NCBI GenBank assembly: GCA_029251525.1
Contig: JAQXDE010000053.1
Coordinates: 1-59,485, forward strand
Source of the DNA: Saprospiraceae bacterium
GTDB taxonomy: Bacteria > Bacteroidota > Bacteroidia > Chitinophagales > Saprospiraceae
Length of the DNA stretch: 59,485 bases
Reading direction: 5' to 3'
In this document: piece after piece, positions 9,292-18,410 of the stretch
Layout of the letters: each line of letters opens with the position of its first letter
Position numbering within the stretch: position 1 is the stretch's first letter
Made by a program: the position numbers and the translations under genes
The notes under the pieces: model-generated
The model's input: only the letters and a program-made list of their open reading frames with translations
Told to the model about the DNA's origin: nothing
Databases searched by the model: none

Positions 9292-11880
9292 TTATTTAGC
9301 TGCTTCCTTCTTCTTTTTCGGAGTTGCTTTTTTCTTAGGAGCTGCTTTTTTTCTTGTCTTCTTTTTGAAGGCATCCGGAATCTGTGAAACAATAATTTCC
9401 TTCACATACTCTAACGTAAATTCTGCTGCTTCCTCAGGAGTCACTCGGGTTCCATCTTCTTTTTTTGCAATTTTGACTTGTTTCTTTTTGAATTTAATGA
9501 TTGGTCCCCAACGTGCATTTTGGACAGAAATTTTTTCATCATCCCATCGTTGAATATATCGATTAGCTTCTTTAACTAATTTTGCTTCAATCAATTCATG
9601 CGCTTCTGCATCGCTCAAGTTTTCAGGATCAAACCTTCTTGGAATATTTACAAAGTACTCATCGTATTTCAAAAAAGGACCAAACCTTCCCTTGCCTTGC
9701 GTGTAAGGAATACCTTTATAAGTACCAACTGGGGCGTCAGCTTTTTTCTTTTCTTCAATCAATTCATGTGCTCTTTCAACTGGCAATGTCAATGCATCTT
9801 CATCTTTTGGAATCGAAATAAATGCTTCCCCCCATTTCACATAAGGACCAAATCTACCTGCTCCTATAACAACATCTTTATCTTCATACTGCCCTAACTC
9901 TCTTGGTAATTTAAATAATTCAACAGCTTCCTCAAAAGTTACAGACTCCAAAGAAAGTCCTCCTCTTAGATTAGCATATTTTGGTTTTTCATCTTCCTCC
10001 AATTCATCTGGTGCTCCAATTTGAGCAACAGGACCAAAACGAGACATTCGTACCAAAAGTGTTTTGCCAGAAACAGGATCTTTTCCTAAAATTCGCTCTC
10101 CAGTTGCCCGCTCAGCATTTTCCAATGTATGTTCAACTACTTCATGGAAAGGATGATAAAACTCGCCCAAGATCTCCGTCCAATTTCTATCTCCAGCAGC
10201 AATTATATCAAATCGCCCTTCAATCTCTGCCGTAAAACTATAGTTCATCACATCTTTAAAATGCTTATCCAAGAAATCAATAACCAAAAGTCCTAAATCT
10301 GTTGCGACCAATCGTCCTTTGTTTGAGCCTGTATTTTCAGTTTGAACTTGTTTCTTTAATCCGCCACTTTTTAACGTTAATACATTGTAATTACGAGGAT
10401 TACCCTCACTGTCACCTTTTATTACGTAACCTCTGGAGGGTTCCATAATTCTACTAATTGTTGGTGCATAGGTCGATGGACGCCCGATTCCAAGTTCCTC
10501 TAATTTTTTCACCAAACCTGCCTCTGTAAATCTAGCAGGTGGCCGAGTAAACCTCTCTGTTGCAACCATTTCATTCAAAGCTAATTCCTGCCCTAGAGTC
10601 AAGGGAGGCAAAATTCCCTTTGCATCCTCATCATCATCATCATCATCATCTTTTGCCGCCAAATAAACTTTAAGAAATCCATCAAAAATTAAAACTTCAC
10701 CTTTCGCTTTGAAAGTAGCATCACCTATGGTAGAAATACCAATATCAACAGTTGTTTTTTCCAATTCAGCCTCAGTCATTTGTGAAGCGACAGTTCTTTT
10801 CCAAATTAAATCATACAATTTTTGTTGATCATGATCATTGGTTACCACTCTTTTGTCTGCATAAGAAGGACGGATGGCTTCGTGAGCTTCTTGAGCATTT
10901 GATTTTTTATTTTTGTACTGTCGCGTACTGAGATAATTCGCTCCGTAATTTTTAGTAATTACACCAGCGATATTTTTTAATGCAGTATCACTCAAAGTCA
11001 CACTATCCGTTCTCATGTAAGTAATAAAACCTTGCTCATATAATCGTTGCGCATTTGTCATGGTTCTTTTTACTGAGAAACCTAATTTTCGACTAGCCTC
11101 TTGCTGCAAAGTTGAAGTAGTAAATGGAGCAGTTGGTTTCCGTTTTGTAGGTCGAACAGCAATATTTGTAATTGAAAAAACTGCTGATTTACATTTTTCT
11201 AAAAACGCCTGTGCATCACCTTCTGCATCGTATCTTGTCGGCAAATCAGCTTTAAGTTCTACCATTCTACCATTTTCATTTTTCACATCAAAAATGGCGG
11301 CTACTTTATAAAAAGGTGTAGTTTGATATCCTTTAATTTCTCTTTCTCTTTCAGTGATTAATTTTAAAGCAACAGATTGAACTCGACCAGCAGATAATTT
11401 TCCTTTTACTTTTTTCCAAAGTAAACTAGATAATTCAAATCCAACTAATCGATCTAAAATACGACGAGCCTGTTGTGCATCTACTAAGTTTAAATCTACC
11501 GTTCGAGGTCCTTGAATTGCTTTTTGAATAGCAGATTTTGTAATTTCTCTAAAAGCAATTCGCTTCGTTGTCTTCGGATCTAAACCTAAAACCTCACACA
11601 AGTGCCAAGAAATAGCTTCTCCCTCTCGATCCTCATCCGTCGCCAGCCATACCTCGTCTACCTTCTTCATTGACGCTTTAAGATCACTAACTACTTTAGT
11701 TTTATCAGGGGAAACTTCATAACTAGGATTAAAGTTATTCCCAATATCCACACCTTTATCACCTTTTGCTAAATCACGTATGTGCCCCATACTTGACTTG
11801 ACGGTGAAATCTTCCCCTAAAATTTTTTCTATAGTTTTTGCCTTAGCCGGGGACTCCACGATTACCAAATTCTTAGCCAT
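9292..11880 (-). CDS. topA: DNA topoisomerase I (type IA)
   Basis: TopA relaxes negative supercoils by a single-strand break through a tyrosine link. The 862-residue protein has the Toprim domain (VESPAKAKTI with Glu9; TDEDREGE at 81-88 for Mg2+), conserved SAGRVQSVAL and the active-site region GFITYMRTDS with Tyr288. Instead of the zinc fingers of E. coli TopA, the C-terminus has about four repeats of the Toprim C-terminal type, marked by RFGP or RWGP (SRFGPVAQ, GRFGPYVKW, GRFGPFLKY, ARWGPIIKF), then a Lys-rich tail (from KKKTRKKAAPKKK) likely to bind DNA. A run of seven Asp followed by Glu-Asp near residue 415-425 is a low-complexity loop. This architecture is usual for Bacteroidota. It probably has its own promoter, since the upstream gene is 346 bases away. 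Confidence 0.97.
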   Translation of the reverse strand: MAKNLVIVESPAKAKTIEKILGEDFTVKSSMGHIRDLAKGDKGVDIGNNFNPSYEVSPDKTKVVSDLKASMKKVDEVWLATDEDREGEAISWHLCEVLGLDPKTTKRIAFREITKSAIQKAIQGPRTVDLNLVDAQQARRILDRLVGFELSSLLWKKVKGKLSAGRVQSVALKLITEREREIKGYQTTPFYKVAAIFDVKNENGRMVELKADLPTRYDAEGDAQAFLEKCKSAVFSITNIAVRPTKRKPTAPFTTSTLQQEASRKLGFSVKRTMTNAQRLYEQGFITYMRTDSVTLSDTALKNIAGVITKNYGANYLSTRQYKNKKSNAQEAHEAIRPSYADKRVVTNDHDQQKLYDLIWKRTVASQMTEAELEKTTVDIGISTIGDATFKAKGEVLIFDGFLKVYLAAKDDDDDDDEDAKGILPPLTLGQELALNEMVATERFTRPPARFTEAGLVKKLEELGIGRPSTYAPTISRIMEPSRGYVIKGDSEGNPRNYNVLTLKSGGLKKQVQTENTGSNKGRLVATDLGLLVIDFLDKHFKDVMNYSFTAEIEGRFDIIAAGDRNWTEILGEFYHPFHEVVEHTLENAERATGERILGKDPVSGKTLLVRMSRFGPVAQIGAPDELEEDEKPKYANLRGGLSLESVTFEEAVELFKLPRELGQYEDKDVVIGAGRFGPYVKWGEAFISIPKDEDALTLPVERAHELIEEKKKADAPVGTYKGIPYTQGKGRFGPFLKYDEYFVNIPRRFDPENLSDAEAHELIEAKLVKEANRYIQRWDDEKISVQNARWGPIIKFKKKQVKIAKKEDGTRVTPEEAAEFTLEYVKEIIVSQIPDAFKKKTRKKAAPKKKATPKKKKEAAK

Positions 11881-12226
11881 TGTTGAATTGATTTTTTGTC
11901 AGTATTCTTTAAAAAATTAGTTTCCTGAAAAATGGAACTCATTGTATTACTTGAAATGTAGGAGTTAAGTTTCATTAAAAAATAAAAAGCATCGCATTTG
12001 GAAGCCCTAATTTTATTGGTTTTCTTCATTTCAGATAACTCAGACACACCTATTATAACTACCCTACTTTTCTTCTTTCAGATTGCAAATGTATAAATTT
12101 TAAAATAAAGTGATAAAAAGAATGCTTTTTCTACTTCTATTTTTGAAAAAAACAAAGAAAAGTAGTTTTGTATTTGACACGAAAAAGGTGTTAGTATTGA
12201 TAACACTAACACCTTTGCATACGAAA
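11881..12226. other. Intergenic region upstream of topA
   Basis: This AT-rich stretch holds the topA promoter region and, at its right end, the terminator of the next minus-strand gene (12184-12216). A 61-codon frame that overlaps the topA start has no family resemblance and is not taken as a gene. I see no riboswitch or perfect promoter box. Confidence 0.5.
12184..12216 (-). terminator. Terminator downstream of the DUF6794-like gene
   Basis: AAAGGTGTTAGT (12184-12195) and ACTAACACCTTT (12205-12216) form a perfect 12-bp stem with a 9-base loop. On the minus strand the stem runs into TTTTTC. It starts 11 bases past the stop codon of the gene at 12227. Confidence 0.85.
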
Positions 12227-12760
12227 CTAATTTTTCCTTTTCCTTTTAAAGGTTTCTAGCACTTTCCCCTTTTTCAATTTCTCCTTTTTAGCCTCTTCCC
12301 TTTTCTTTTTAAAGTCTTCCATATATCCTTTCACATCTAATTTCTTTTTATTCAAATAGCGATGATACATTAATATGGTGAACGAAGCCATCTCCTCTGG
12401 ATGGTGGATGCCTATGCTTTTCACATAATGAGAATAACGTGAACCAGGATACAAACTCCAATTATGAGTGATCCATCTTCCAAAACTAAAATGTAATTTT
12501 TTAACAGCCGCACTTTCCTCCATATTCTTGAACTTTGATTGACTACCTTTATCAATCAAAATGTTTAGTTGAACAAATGCATCTACTAAATCTTTAGGAA
12601 TATAAACACCATGCAATCGTTCTTTTTTAATATTTTGCTGATATTTTTTTTCAAACTCTTCTCCTGTTGATGGCGGTTTTGGATCTTTATCTTGGGCTTT
12701 AATCACAAATGGAGAAATGATGAAAAATATAAGAAAAGAAAAAACAGATAATGATTTCAT
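12227..12760 (-). CDS. Secreted protein with DUF6794-like domain
   Basis: The 177-residue product has a signal peptide (1-22, ending VIKAQ), a charged linker and a compact domain (about 52-140). That domain has the pattern IPKDLVDAFVQLNILI, then FGRWITHNWSLYPGSRYSHY and GIHHPEEMASFTILMYHRYLN, which I recognise as resembling DUF6794, a domain of unknown function in Bacteroidota. The tail (about 145-177) is rich in Lys and Glu and probably helical. The conserved Trp, His and Arg residues suggest a binding fold, but no role is known. It is monocistronic, with a good terminator. Confidence 0.7.
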   Translation of the reverse strand: MKSLSVFSFLIFFIISPFVIKAQDKDPKPPSTGEEFEKKYQQNIKKERLHGVYIPKDLVDAFVQLNILIDKGSQSKFKNMEESAAVKKLHFSFGRWITHNWSLYPGSRYSHYVKSIGIHHPEEMASFTILMYHRYLNKKKLDVKGYMEDFKKKREEAKKEKLKKGKVLETFKRKRKN

Positions 12761-12913
12761 ATATTTATTTTAAATGTGTATTAGTTTTGTAAGTATTTTA
12801 TATTAAGGAGTAATTTCCCTCTAGAACTTCTCTACAACTTTTAAAAAAAACAAAACGCATATAAAGGTACAGAAATTTCTATGTGACTTAAAAAAACTAA
12901 TATTTCAAACATA

Positions 12914-13195
12914 ATGCAAAAAATTAGTCTGATCGAAATATTTTTGATTGAATTTATTCTATTTTCATTACTGTGGTTATGGGACGATTATATAGGTTCA
13001 ATGATTACGATTGTTTTTTCATTTATCTTTTTTTTTATTTTAGCCATTTCTTTAATAGTTGAGATAATAGAACAATCAAAAGTACCAAGGTGGTATTTTT
13101 CCTTTATGGCAGTTTCAATTTTTGCCCCAATTGCAGCAGCATTTATCTTCATTTATTTCGTTGGAGCTGAATTTGAATGGTTGAGCCTACCTTAA
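12914..13195 (+). CDS. Small three-segment membrane protein
   Basis: The 93-residue protein is strongly hydrophobic, with segments at about residues 5-25, 30-50 and 62-84, separated by a short charged loop (EIIEQSKVPRW). It resembles the many short uncharacterised membrane proteins of Bacteroidota and has no catalytic residues that I can recognise. It stands alone, with gaps on both sides. It could be a real gene because the frame keeps an organised transmembrane pattern, but support from homologues is needed. Confidence 0.5.
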   Translation: MQKISLIEIFLIEFILFSLLWLWDDYIGSMITIVFSFIFFFILAISLIVEIIEQSKVPRWYFSFMAVSIFAPIAAAFIFIYFVGAEFEWLSLP

Positions 13196-14093
13196 AATCG
13201 TTACTAATCTTATTCAACTTTCTTATGTACATAATCACACATTACATCATTTGTAATAATTTCAAACCTATGGTCCAAAGTCAGGTTATTTTCATTATAC
13301 TCGTAATTTTATAATCCAATCAGGAAGCATTATTAATTTGTGTCAGAGAATTTTGAGCAAAATAATATTTAACATTTTTTCTAAAAAAATATACTAATCA
13401 TTGAAATACAATTAACCTTTATAATAATTACATTAAAAAAATAATGGAAAAAAACTTCTCCTTCAAAATATATTATTCACAGATTATTTACAAGGGACAT
13501 TGTAAATTTATTCACAATATTATTGAAGTATGTAAGTAAGAATTTCTCAACTTTAAAATGTTTAAAAAAATTAAAAATTCAACCTATATTCTTTCCTTGA
13601 TAAAATTTGTAAAAAAAATATTGAATGAATTTTATTAAAATGGTCTGAAAATTTAAGAATGGCTACTTTTTTCAATTTTTCTTAATAAAAACGAATACAT
13701 AACAATAAAATTACATATCACATTTTTAAGTAAAAAATTAGTAAATACATATCGTCCATAAAATCCTATTAGTATTTTTTTTTACACAAACCTAAAAAAT
13801 CATAAATATTATAAAATAATAAATCTATAAAGACTTATAAAACAATAAATTATACTTTTAATAAAATCTCCTAAATCTTAAACCAATAAATTAAACAAAC
13901 CTAATTTATTAAATTAAATAGTTAATACCCATTAATTATGTTGTCACAATTGTGAGCTAAAATTTTCTAAAAATGGAATTTGTTTCATATTTTTTGCATT
14001 AGCAGTAATGATCATATATTCAAACACCCTACCTCTAAAAAAATAAAAACATTATTTTAATTTTTAGTAGTAGACACTTAAAATCATTACCCT
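13196..14093. other. Long, very AT-rich gene-free region
   Basis: About 900 bases with no ORF worth reporting and A/T content clearly above that of the neighbours. The only ordered elements seen are a perfect 12-bp palindrome at 13944-13955 and homopolymer A or T runs. It leads into the secreted basic protein at 14094, so the right part should hold that gene's promoter and perhaps a long 5' leader. No DnaA-box cluster or repeat array was seen. Confidence 0.5.
13944..13955. promoter_or_regulatory. Perfect palindrome upstream of the basic secreted protein
   Basis: TCACAATTGTGA is a perfect 12-bp inverted repeat with no spacer, 138 bases before the start codon at 14094. It stands out in a very AT-rich region and may be a protein-binding site. 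Its half-site order (TCACA then TGTGA) is the reverse of the CRP type, so a CRP-like site is not claimed. Confidence 0.3.
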
Positions 14094-14600
14094 ATGAAGC
14101 ATCTAAGTTTATTAGTACTCTTCGCTTGCCTTTCACTCCAATTAGGATTTTCCCAAGTAAGAAAACAATTTCTTGATGATAACAGTACCAGAACCACCGT
14201 TGTCATAAAGGAGGATGCAGCTAACGATATGGCCATTCTTAATTCCCAATTTAACCTTAACTCAATTGGGATGGGGCAAGAAATTAGAATTACGACACAA
14301 GATAATCCATTTAAAAATTCTAAAGCTGCATTACCATTAGCTGAGCTACCAGAAGATATTGTAACACCAAAAGGTAATAAAATCCTAAAAAAAGCATCTG
14401 TCAAGAATGCTAAAGGAAAAAAAATTGCTGCTAGGGCTGTTGCAACTATGCCTAAAACCAAGAAAAAACCAACAGAATTTTATTACAAAGGAATTGGAAA
14501 ATCTTCTACTAACAAAGTGAAGATGAAAAAAAGGAAATTGGTTAAAAGGAAAAAAATCAAAAAAAGAAAAAGGCAAAAAATTCGTTGCTACCGATTTTAA
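14094..14600 (+). CDS. Secreted protein with strongly basic C-terminal tail
   Basis: The 168-residue product has a clear signal peptide (1-20, ending LQLGFSQ). Residues 21-95 look like a short extended or beta-rich segment, and 95-168 is increasingly basic, with dense runs such as KMKKRKLVKRKKIKKRKR before the end RCYRF. I recognise no family. An exported, highly cationic tail that ends in a single Cys and aromatic residues might bind DNA, LPS, polysaccharide or anionic matrix, but this is inference. It is monocistronic: about 900 AT-rich bases precede it and a strong terminator follows at once. Confidence 0.72.
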   Translation: MKHLSLLVLFACLSLQLGFSQVRKQFLDDNSTRTTVVIKEDAANDMAILNSQFNLNSIGMGQEIRITTQDNPFKNSKAALPLAELPEDIVTPKGNKILKKASVKNAKGKKIAARAVATMPKTKKKPTEFYYKGIGKSSTNKVKMKKRKLVKRKKIKKRKRQKIRCYRF

Positions 14601-14603
14601 AAG

Positions 14604-14638
14604 AAATCCTTGTTCAAAATTTGGGCAAGGATTTTTTT
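14604..14638 (+). terminator. Terminator of the basic secreted protein gene
   Basis: AAATCCTTG (14604-14612) pairs with CAAGGATTT (14626-14634), and the stem runs into a stretch of T to 14638. It starts three bases after the stop codon. Confidence 0.85.
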
Positions 14639-14743
14639 CTAGTCAAAAAAAAACTTGAATTTTTTTTACTTTATTCGAATAAATAATCTGGTCATATTTT
14701 TAAGTCCATATTCAATATTCTTAAAGTTTCTTAGTTTTGCCAT

Positions 14744-15652
14744 ATGTCAAAAAATAAATTTCTCATTATTGTAGGGGGGGCAACAGCTACAGGTAAAACT
14801 GCAACTGGTATTCAGTTAGCACAACATTTTGAAACTGAAATTTTATCTTGTGACTCTCGACAATTTTATCGAGAAATGACAATAGGCACAGCTAAACCCA
14901 CAGCCGAAGAATTAGCTAAAGTACCACATCATTTTATCAATTTACTTTCTATTGAAGACAACTATAATGTTGGAGATTTTGAAAGAGATGCCATTAAAGT
15001 ATTAGACAAAATTTATTTAGAGAAAAATATTGCACTGTTAGTCGGTGGTTCCGGATTATTTATTCGAGCTCTTTGCAACGGTCTAGACAAGTTTCCAAAA
15101 ATTCCAATTGAAGTGAAGAATGAAGTTCTAAATCTTTTTGAAAATGAGGGACTCAAAGCACTTCAGGAAGCTGTAAAAATAGGTGATCCAATTTATTATG
15201 AAAACGTAGATAGACAAAACCCAGTTCGTTTAATGCGAGCATTAGATGTTATAAAGTTTACTGGCAAACCTTTTTCTTCTTTTCAAAATCAACAAAAGAA
15301 ACCTCGAAATTTTATTCCAGTCTATATCAATGTTACAATGAACAGAGAGCAACTCTACGATCGAATTAACCATAGAGTTGACCTAATGCTAGAAGCAGGC
15401 TTACTCGAAGAAGCTAAACTCCTTTATCCCTACAAAGAAAAAAATAGTTTACAAACTGTTGGCTATCAAGAATTCATGAGTTATTTCGAAGGAAAAACTA
15501 CTTTGGAAGAAGCCGTAGAATTAGTCAAAAGGAATTCAAGAAGATATGCAAAAAGACAAATGACTTGGTTTAGAAAAGATCACCATTGGGCTAATTTCCA
15601 AGCTAATGAAATTGAAAAAATGATTGAATATGTTCAACAAGAAATGACTTAA
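14744..15652 (+). CDS. miaA: tRNA dimethylallyltransferase
   Basis: MiaA transfers a dimethylallyl group to N6 of A37 in tRNAs that read UNN codons. The 302-residue length is usual. The N-terminal P-loop GGATATGKT, the tRNA-binding DSRQFYREMTIGTAKPT region, GGSGLFIRAL, and the C-terminal TVGYQEF and RRYAKRQMTWFR motifs are all present. The start at 14744 places the P-loop in its usual position. A sequence matching the -7 box, TAGTTTTG (14732-14739), lies just before the ATG, which would give a nearly leaderless mRNA, but no matching -33 TTG is visible, so this promoter is uncertain. Confidence 0.96.
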   Translation: MSKNKFLIIVGGATATGKTATGIQLAQHFETEILSCDSRQFYREMTIGTAKPTAEELAKVPHHFINLLSIEDNYNVGDFERDAIKVLDKIYLEKNIALLVGGSGLFIRALCNGLDKFPKIPIEVKNEVLNLFENEGLKALQEAVKIGDPIYYENVDRQNPVRLMRALDVIKFTGKPFSSFQNQQKKPRNFIPVYINVTMNREQLYDRINHRVDLMLEAGLLEEAKLLYPYKEKNSLQTVGYQEFMSYFEGKTTLEEAVELVKRNSRRYAKRQMTWFRKDHHWANFQANEIEKMIEYVQQEMT

Positions 15653-15667
15653 TCTCAAATAAAAAGC

Positions 15668-15691
15668 CCTTCCAAAATTGATTTTGGAAGG
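15668..15691. terminator. Bidirectional terminator between miaA and the DoxX gene
   Basis: CCTTCCAAAA (15668-15677) and TTTTGGAAGG (15682-15691) form a perfect 10-bp stem with a 4-base loop, flanked by AAAAAG on the left and CTTTT on the right. It lies between two convergent genes and can serve both. Confidence 0.8.
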
Positions 15692-15722
15692 ACTTTTGGA
15701 TTATTATTAAATTAAAAAATTA

Positions 15723-17204
15723 TCATTTAATAAATTCTACTTTTACTTCATCGAAACTTGGCAATTTTTTGTAATGCCACTTCTGAATTACTTTCCCATC
15801 CTTTAACAAAACTATTCCGGGATTAGATCGAACAATCGTTTTCAATAGAATATCATCTGCCATATAAATTGGATAAGTTGCTTGTATCTCATCGCTAAAA
15901 TCTCTAATTACAGATTCCCCTGCTCCTCCGGCGATAGCATAAACTTTTACCCCTGCCTTTTGAGCAGCCTCTGAAAATGGATTTACCAAACCTTCGAATC
16001 GATTTTTATAATCAGACTTGAAAATATAATCATCAATTGTTTCTTCATGTGAAGAAATTTCATCTACCTTTTTAACCAACTGGAAATTATCAGCTCCCGG
16101 TGTTCCTATCGTATCAACCAACCATGAAGTATCAGCAACCATAATATTTTTCTCCCCTTGCGTATAACCTAATTTATAACAAACATACATTAAACTATAA
16201 CCTTCTTCTCCTAATAATTCTTGAGTAACTTCATTTCCATTAATATCTTCGACAGAAAATTCACTGATTTTCGAATGGGGAATTTCAGGATCTTCAGTCA
16301 TTTGTTTCATTTCAAATTTATCTTTTGGAAAATTTTTATACTGTTTGATATATTCTCCTTCGCTCAAACTTATCTCCTCACCTGTTTCATTATTTGTATA
16401 AACATAATTAGTCGGTGCATTCATCATTGACTCTTCCTCTAGTATTTTCTGTTCCCGAATATTAACGTCTACTCTGAATGGTCTGAAATCATTTCCTGGA
16501 ATATCCCAAACAAAATTACTCACTCCATATAGAGTGAAAATCCCAATACTAGCTACTGTTACAATGTTTCGAATTTTTGGTGAAAAAATCGAATGCATAT
16601 CATTTGTTTTGAAAAGAAAAATAAAAGCTGGAATTAGCAAAGCTAAATCCTTTTTGAAAGAAGTGAATGGTTCAAGTTTTAGGAAATCACCAAAACATCC
16701 ACAATCTTGAACTTTCATATTATTTTTGTCAAAAACTCCCCAGTCTCCAAAACTAAAAAAGTTAACTCCTTCTGGGACGTATCCTGTCAAAGCAGTAAAC
16801 CCTGTCAGAAATGTGAAGAAAACAACGATACCAAAAAACAACCAAGCTGCCAGACGATTCTTTGCCCCCATAATTAACATAATTCCTAAAACGATTTCTA
16901 AAACTATTACAGCTAATGAAACAGCTACAGAATACTCAGAGAAGAATGGAAATATTGGAGTAATAAAGGACATCCAAGTTTCCGAAAAAGTAGATTCAAA
17001 CTCCGTAAAATAATCTATTAATTTATATGACGTACCAAGTGGATCAGCAGCCTTCACCCAGCCAGAAAAAATAAAAAAGGCTCCACAAAAATTTTGTAGA
17101 TAACTTACCCAAAGGCTTTTATTTTGTTTAAAAATTTGAGAAGTGATTCCTGTTAATACAACTGAAATAGCTGCTACCCAAATTATTATCGTTGTTAAAG
17201 TCAT
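15723..17204 (-). CDS. DoxX-family membrane protein with thioredoxin-like C-terminal domain (BT_3928 type)
   Basis: The 493-residue protein has about five N-terminal membrane segments of the DoxX/MauE type (residues 1-200), with the redox-like motif DCGCFGD near residue 167 in a periplasmic loop. After a sixth segment (about 212-230) comes a soluble part (about 310-493) that looks like a thioredoxin fold without the usual CxxC: SLMYVCYKLGYTQGEK and the later NPGIVLLKDGKVIQKWHY. Proteins of this build are frequent and often single-copy in Bacteroidota and are thought to act in envelope redox processes; the substrate is unknown. The gene is convergent with miaA and divergent from the EamA transporter. 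Confidence 0.8.
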   Translation of the reverse strand: MTLTTIIIWVAAISVVLTGITSQIFKQNKSLWVSYLQNFCGAFFIFSGWVKAADPLGTSYKLIDYFTEFESTFSETWMSFITPIFPFFSEYSVAVSLAVIVLEIVLGIMLIMGAKNRLAAWLFFGIVVFFTFLTGFTALTGYVPEGVNFFSFGDWGVFDKNNMKVQDCGCFGDFLKLEPFTSFKKDLALLIPAFIFLFKTNDMHSIFSPKIRNIVTVASIGIFTLYGVSNFVWDIPGNDFRPFRVDVNIREQKILEEESMMNAPTNYVYTNNETGEEISLSEGEYIKQYKNFPKDKFEMKQMTEDPEIPHSKISEFSVEDINGNEVTQELLGEEGYSLMYVCYKLGYTQGEKNIMVADTSWLVDTIGTPGADNFQLVKKVDEISSHEETIDDYIFKSDYKNRFEGLVNPFSEAAQKAGVKVYAIAGGAGESVIRDFSDEIQATYPIYMADDILLKTIVRSNPGIVLLKDGKVIQKWHYKKLPSFDEVKVEFIK

Positions 17205-17378
17205 TTTTGTGTATTTTTTTAATCAAATTACAAACTCTCTTCCTTTCGCAAATATAATAAGAAATTGTATTGCAAGGGTAACTCCTAAACTTCGTTTTTC
17301 CATAAAAAAAGCAATAGTTCTGCTTTTCTTGAGTAGTTTTGTTCCCTCATTCAAATATCTTTAAATTAATAGATCCGT

Positions 17379-17417
17379 TTGTTAATGAGAATACAATTTT
17401 TGTTAATCACTTGTTAA
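17379..17417 (+). promoter_or_regulatory. Three in-phase TTGTTAA direct repeats upstream of the EamA gene
   Basis: TTGTTAA occurs at 17379, 17400 and 17411, that is with spacings of 21 and 11 bases, close to two and one turns of the helix. The last copy lies 28 bases before the ATG at 17445, in the gap between divergent genes. Repeats on one face of DNA are what a cooperatively binding regulator would use, but an AT-rich chance match is possible. Confidence 0.3.
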
Positions 17418-17444
17418 AACTTATAACAATCAAATTACATTTTT

Positions 17445-18320
17445 ATGCAAACGTTAATAATCTGCATTTTAACCAATACTTTAATCGGATTTATTTTTAA
17501 AATGTTTCCAAAATATGGCGTTAATACTTTGCAAGCCATCGTTGTTAATTATTTCGTTTGTGTGGCTATGGCTGGATTTGTTCTTGGAGAATTTCCTATC
17601 GTACCCAGGGTACATCAAACAGAGTGGTTTCCATTTGCCCTTTTTTTAGGATTTATATTTATCATAGGCTTTAATATTACAGCGCTTAGCTTTCAAAAAC
17701 TTGGTGTAACCTTGACCACCATTATGCAAAAAATGTCATTGCTTCTGACTGTCCCTGTTGCCATTTGGATGTATAACGAAGATATAAATACATGGAAGAT
17801 ATTTGGTTTAGTAGCTGGTTTAGTAGCTATCTATTTAACTAACCAACCTAATAAAAATGACTTAGATCAAGTAAAAAAATTACCAAAATGGATGATAATA
17901 TTGCCCATTATTGTTTGGCTAATTTCAGTTTGCATCGAAACGATTCTACAATATGTGGAAATCAAAATTTTAGGGGGAATGGGTGGATTAAATTTCGTAG
18001 CAACTCTATTTGGAATCGCAGGTACACTTGGATTAATTACAGTAATTGGTGGATTGGTAACCAAACGATTGGTTTTTTCCTATAAAAACATAATCGCTGG
18101 AATCGTATTAGGAGTGCCTAACTTCTTCTCTATTTATTTGATTATTGTGGCAATCTCTGAGGGTTGGGAAGGATCAAAGTTTTTCCCATATAATAACATA
18201 TCTATCATAGCCTTATCAGCAGTAATTGCATATTTATTTTTTAGTGAAAAATTATCACGTATAAATTTAATAGGAGTAGCTTTGGCAATTTCGGCAATAT
18301 GGATGATTTCAATGGGATAA
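17445..18320 (+). CDS. EamA/DMT-family membrane transporter
   Basis: The 291-residue protein has about ten hydrophobic segments arranged as two five-segment halves, the standard drug/metabolite transporter layout. Recognisable parts are the first segment (ICILTNTLIGFIFKMFP), TLTTIMQKMSLLLTVPVAIWM at the end of the first half, and FFPYNNISIIALSAVIAYLFFSEKLSRINLIGVALA at the end of the second half (positions about 243-282). Such carriers export metabolites or take up small solutes by proton exchange; the substrate cannot be inferred. It is divergent from the DoxX gene and convergent with the LptD-like gene, so it is transcribed alone. Confidence 0.82.
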   Translation: MQTLIICILTNTLIGFIFKMFPKYGVNTLQAIVVNYFVCVAMAGFVLGEFPIVPRVHQTEWFPFALFLGFIFIIGFNITALSFQKLGVTLTTIMQKMSLLLTVPVAIWMYNEDINTWKIFGLVAGLVAIYLTNQPNKNDLDQVKKLPKWMIILPIIVWLISVCIETILQYVEIKILGGMGGLNFVATLFGIAGTLGLITVIGGLVTKRLVFSYKNIIAGIVLGVPNFFSIYLIIVAISEGWEGSKFFPYNNISIIALSAVIAYLFFSEKLSRINLIGVALAISAIWMISMG

Positions 18321-18410
18321 TTTTAAGATTAATTTGATTTCTTTATTTTACCTAAGATTCAAATTTGACCTGTTAAAATAGTCATTACATATCTCAGAAC
18401 TATTAAAAAA

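Noticed and set aside
10640-10660. CAT trinucleotide repeat inside topA
   Set aside because: It encodes the Asp run of a low-complexity loop in the protein and needs no other explanation.
13337-13345. TTTGTGTCA half-site like the starch operator
   Set aside because: The other arm is missing (AATTTTGAG follows), and no sugar gene is near, so it is a chance half-site.
13196-14093. AT-rich gap as a replication origin
   Set aside because: No cluster of DnaA boxes, no dnaA or other origin neighbours, and no ordered repeats.
16726-17013. Plus-strand frame inside the DoxX-type gene
   Set aside because: It is antisense to a gene with clear membrane segments and motifs; no independent evidence.
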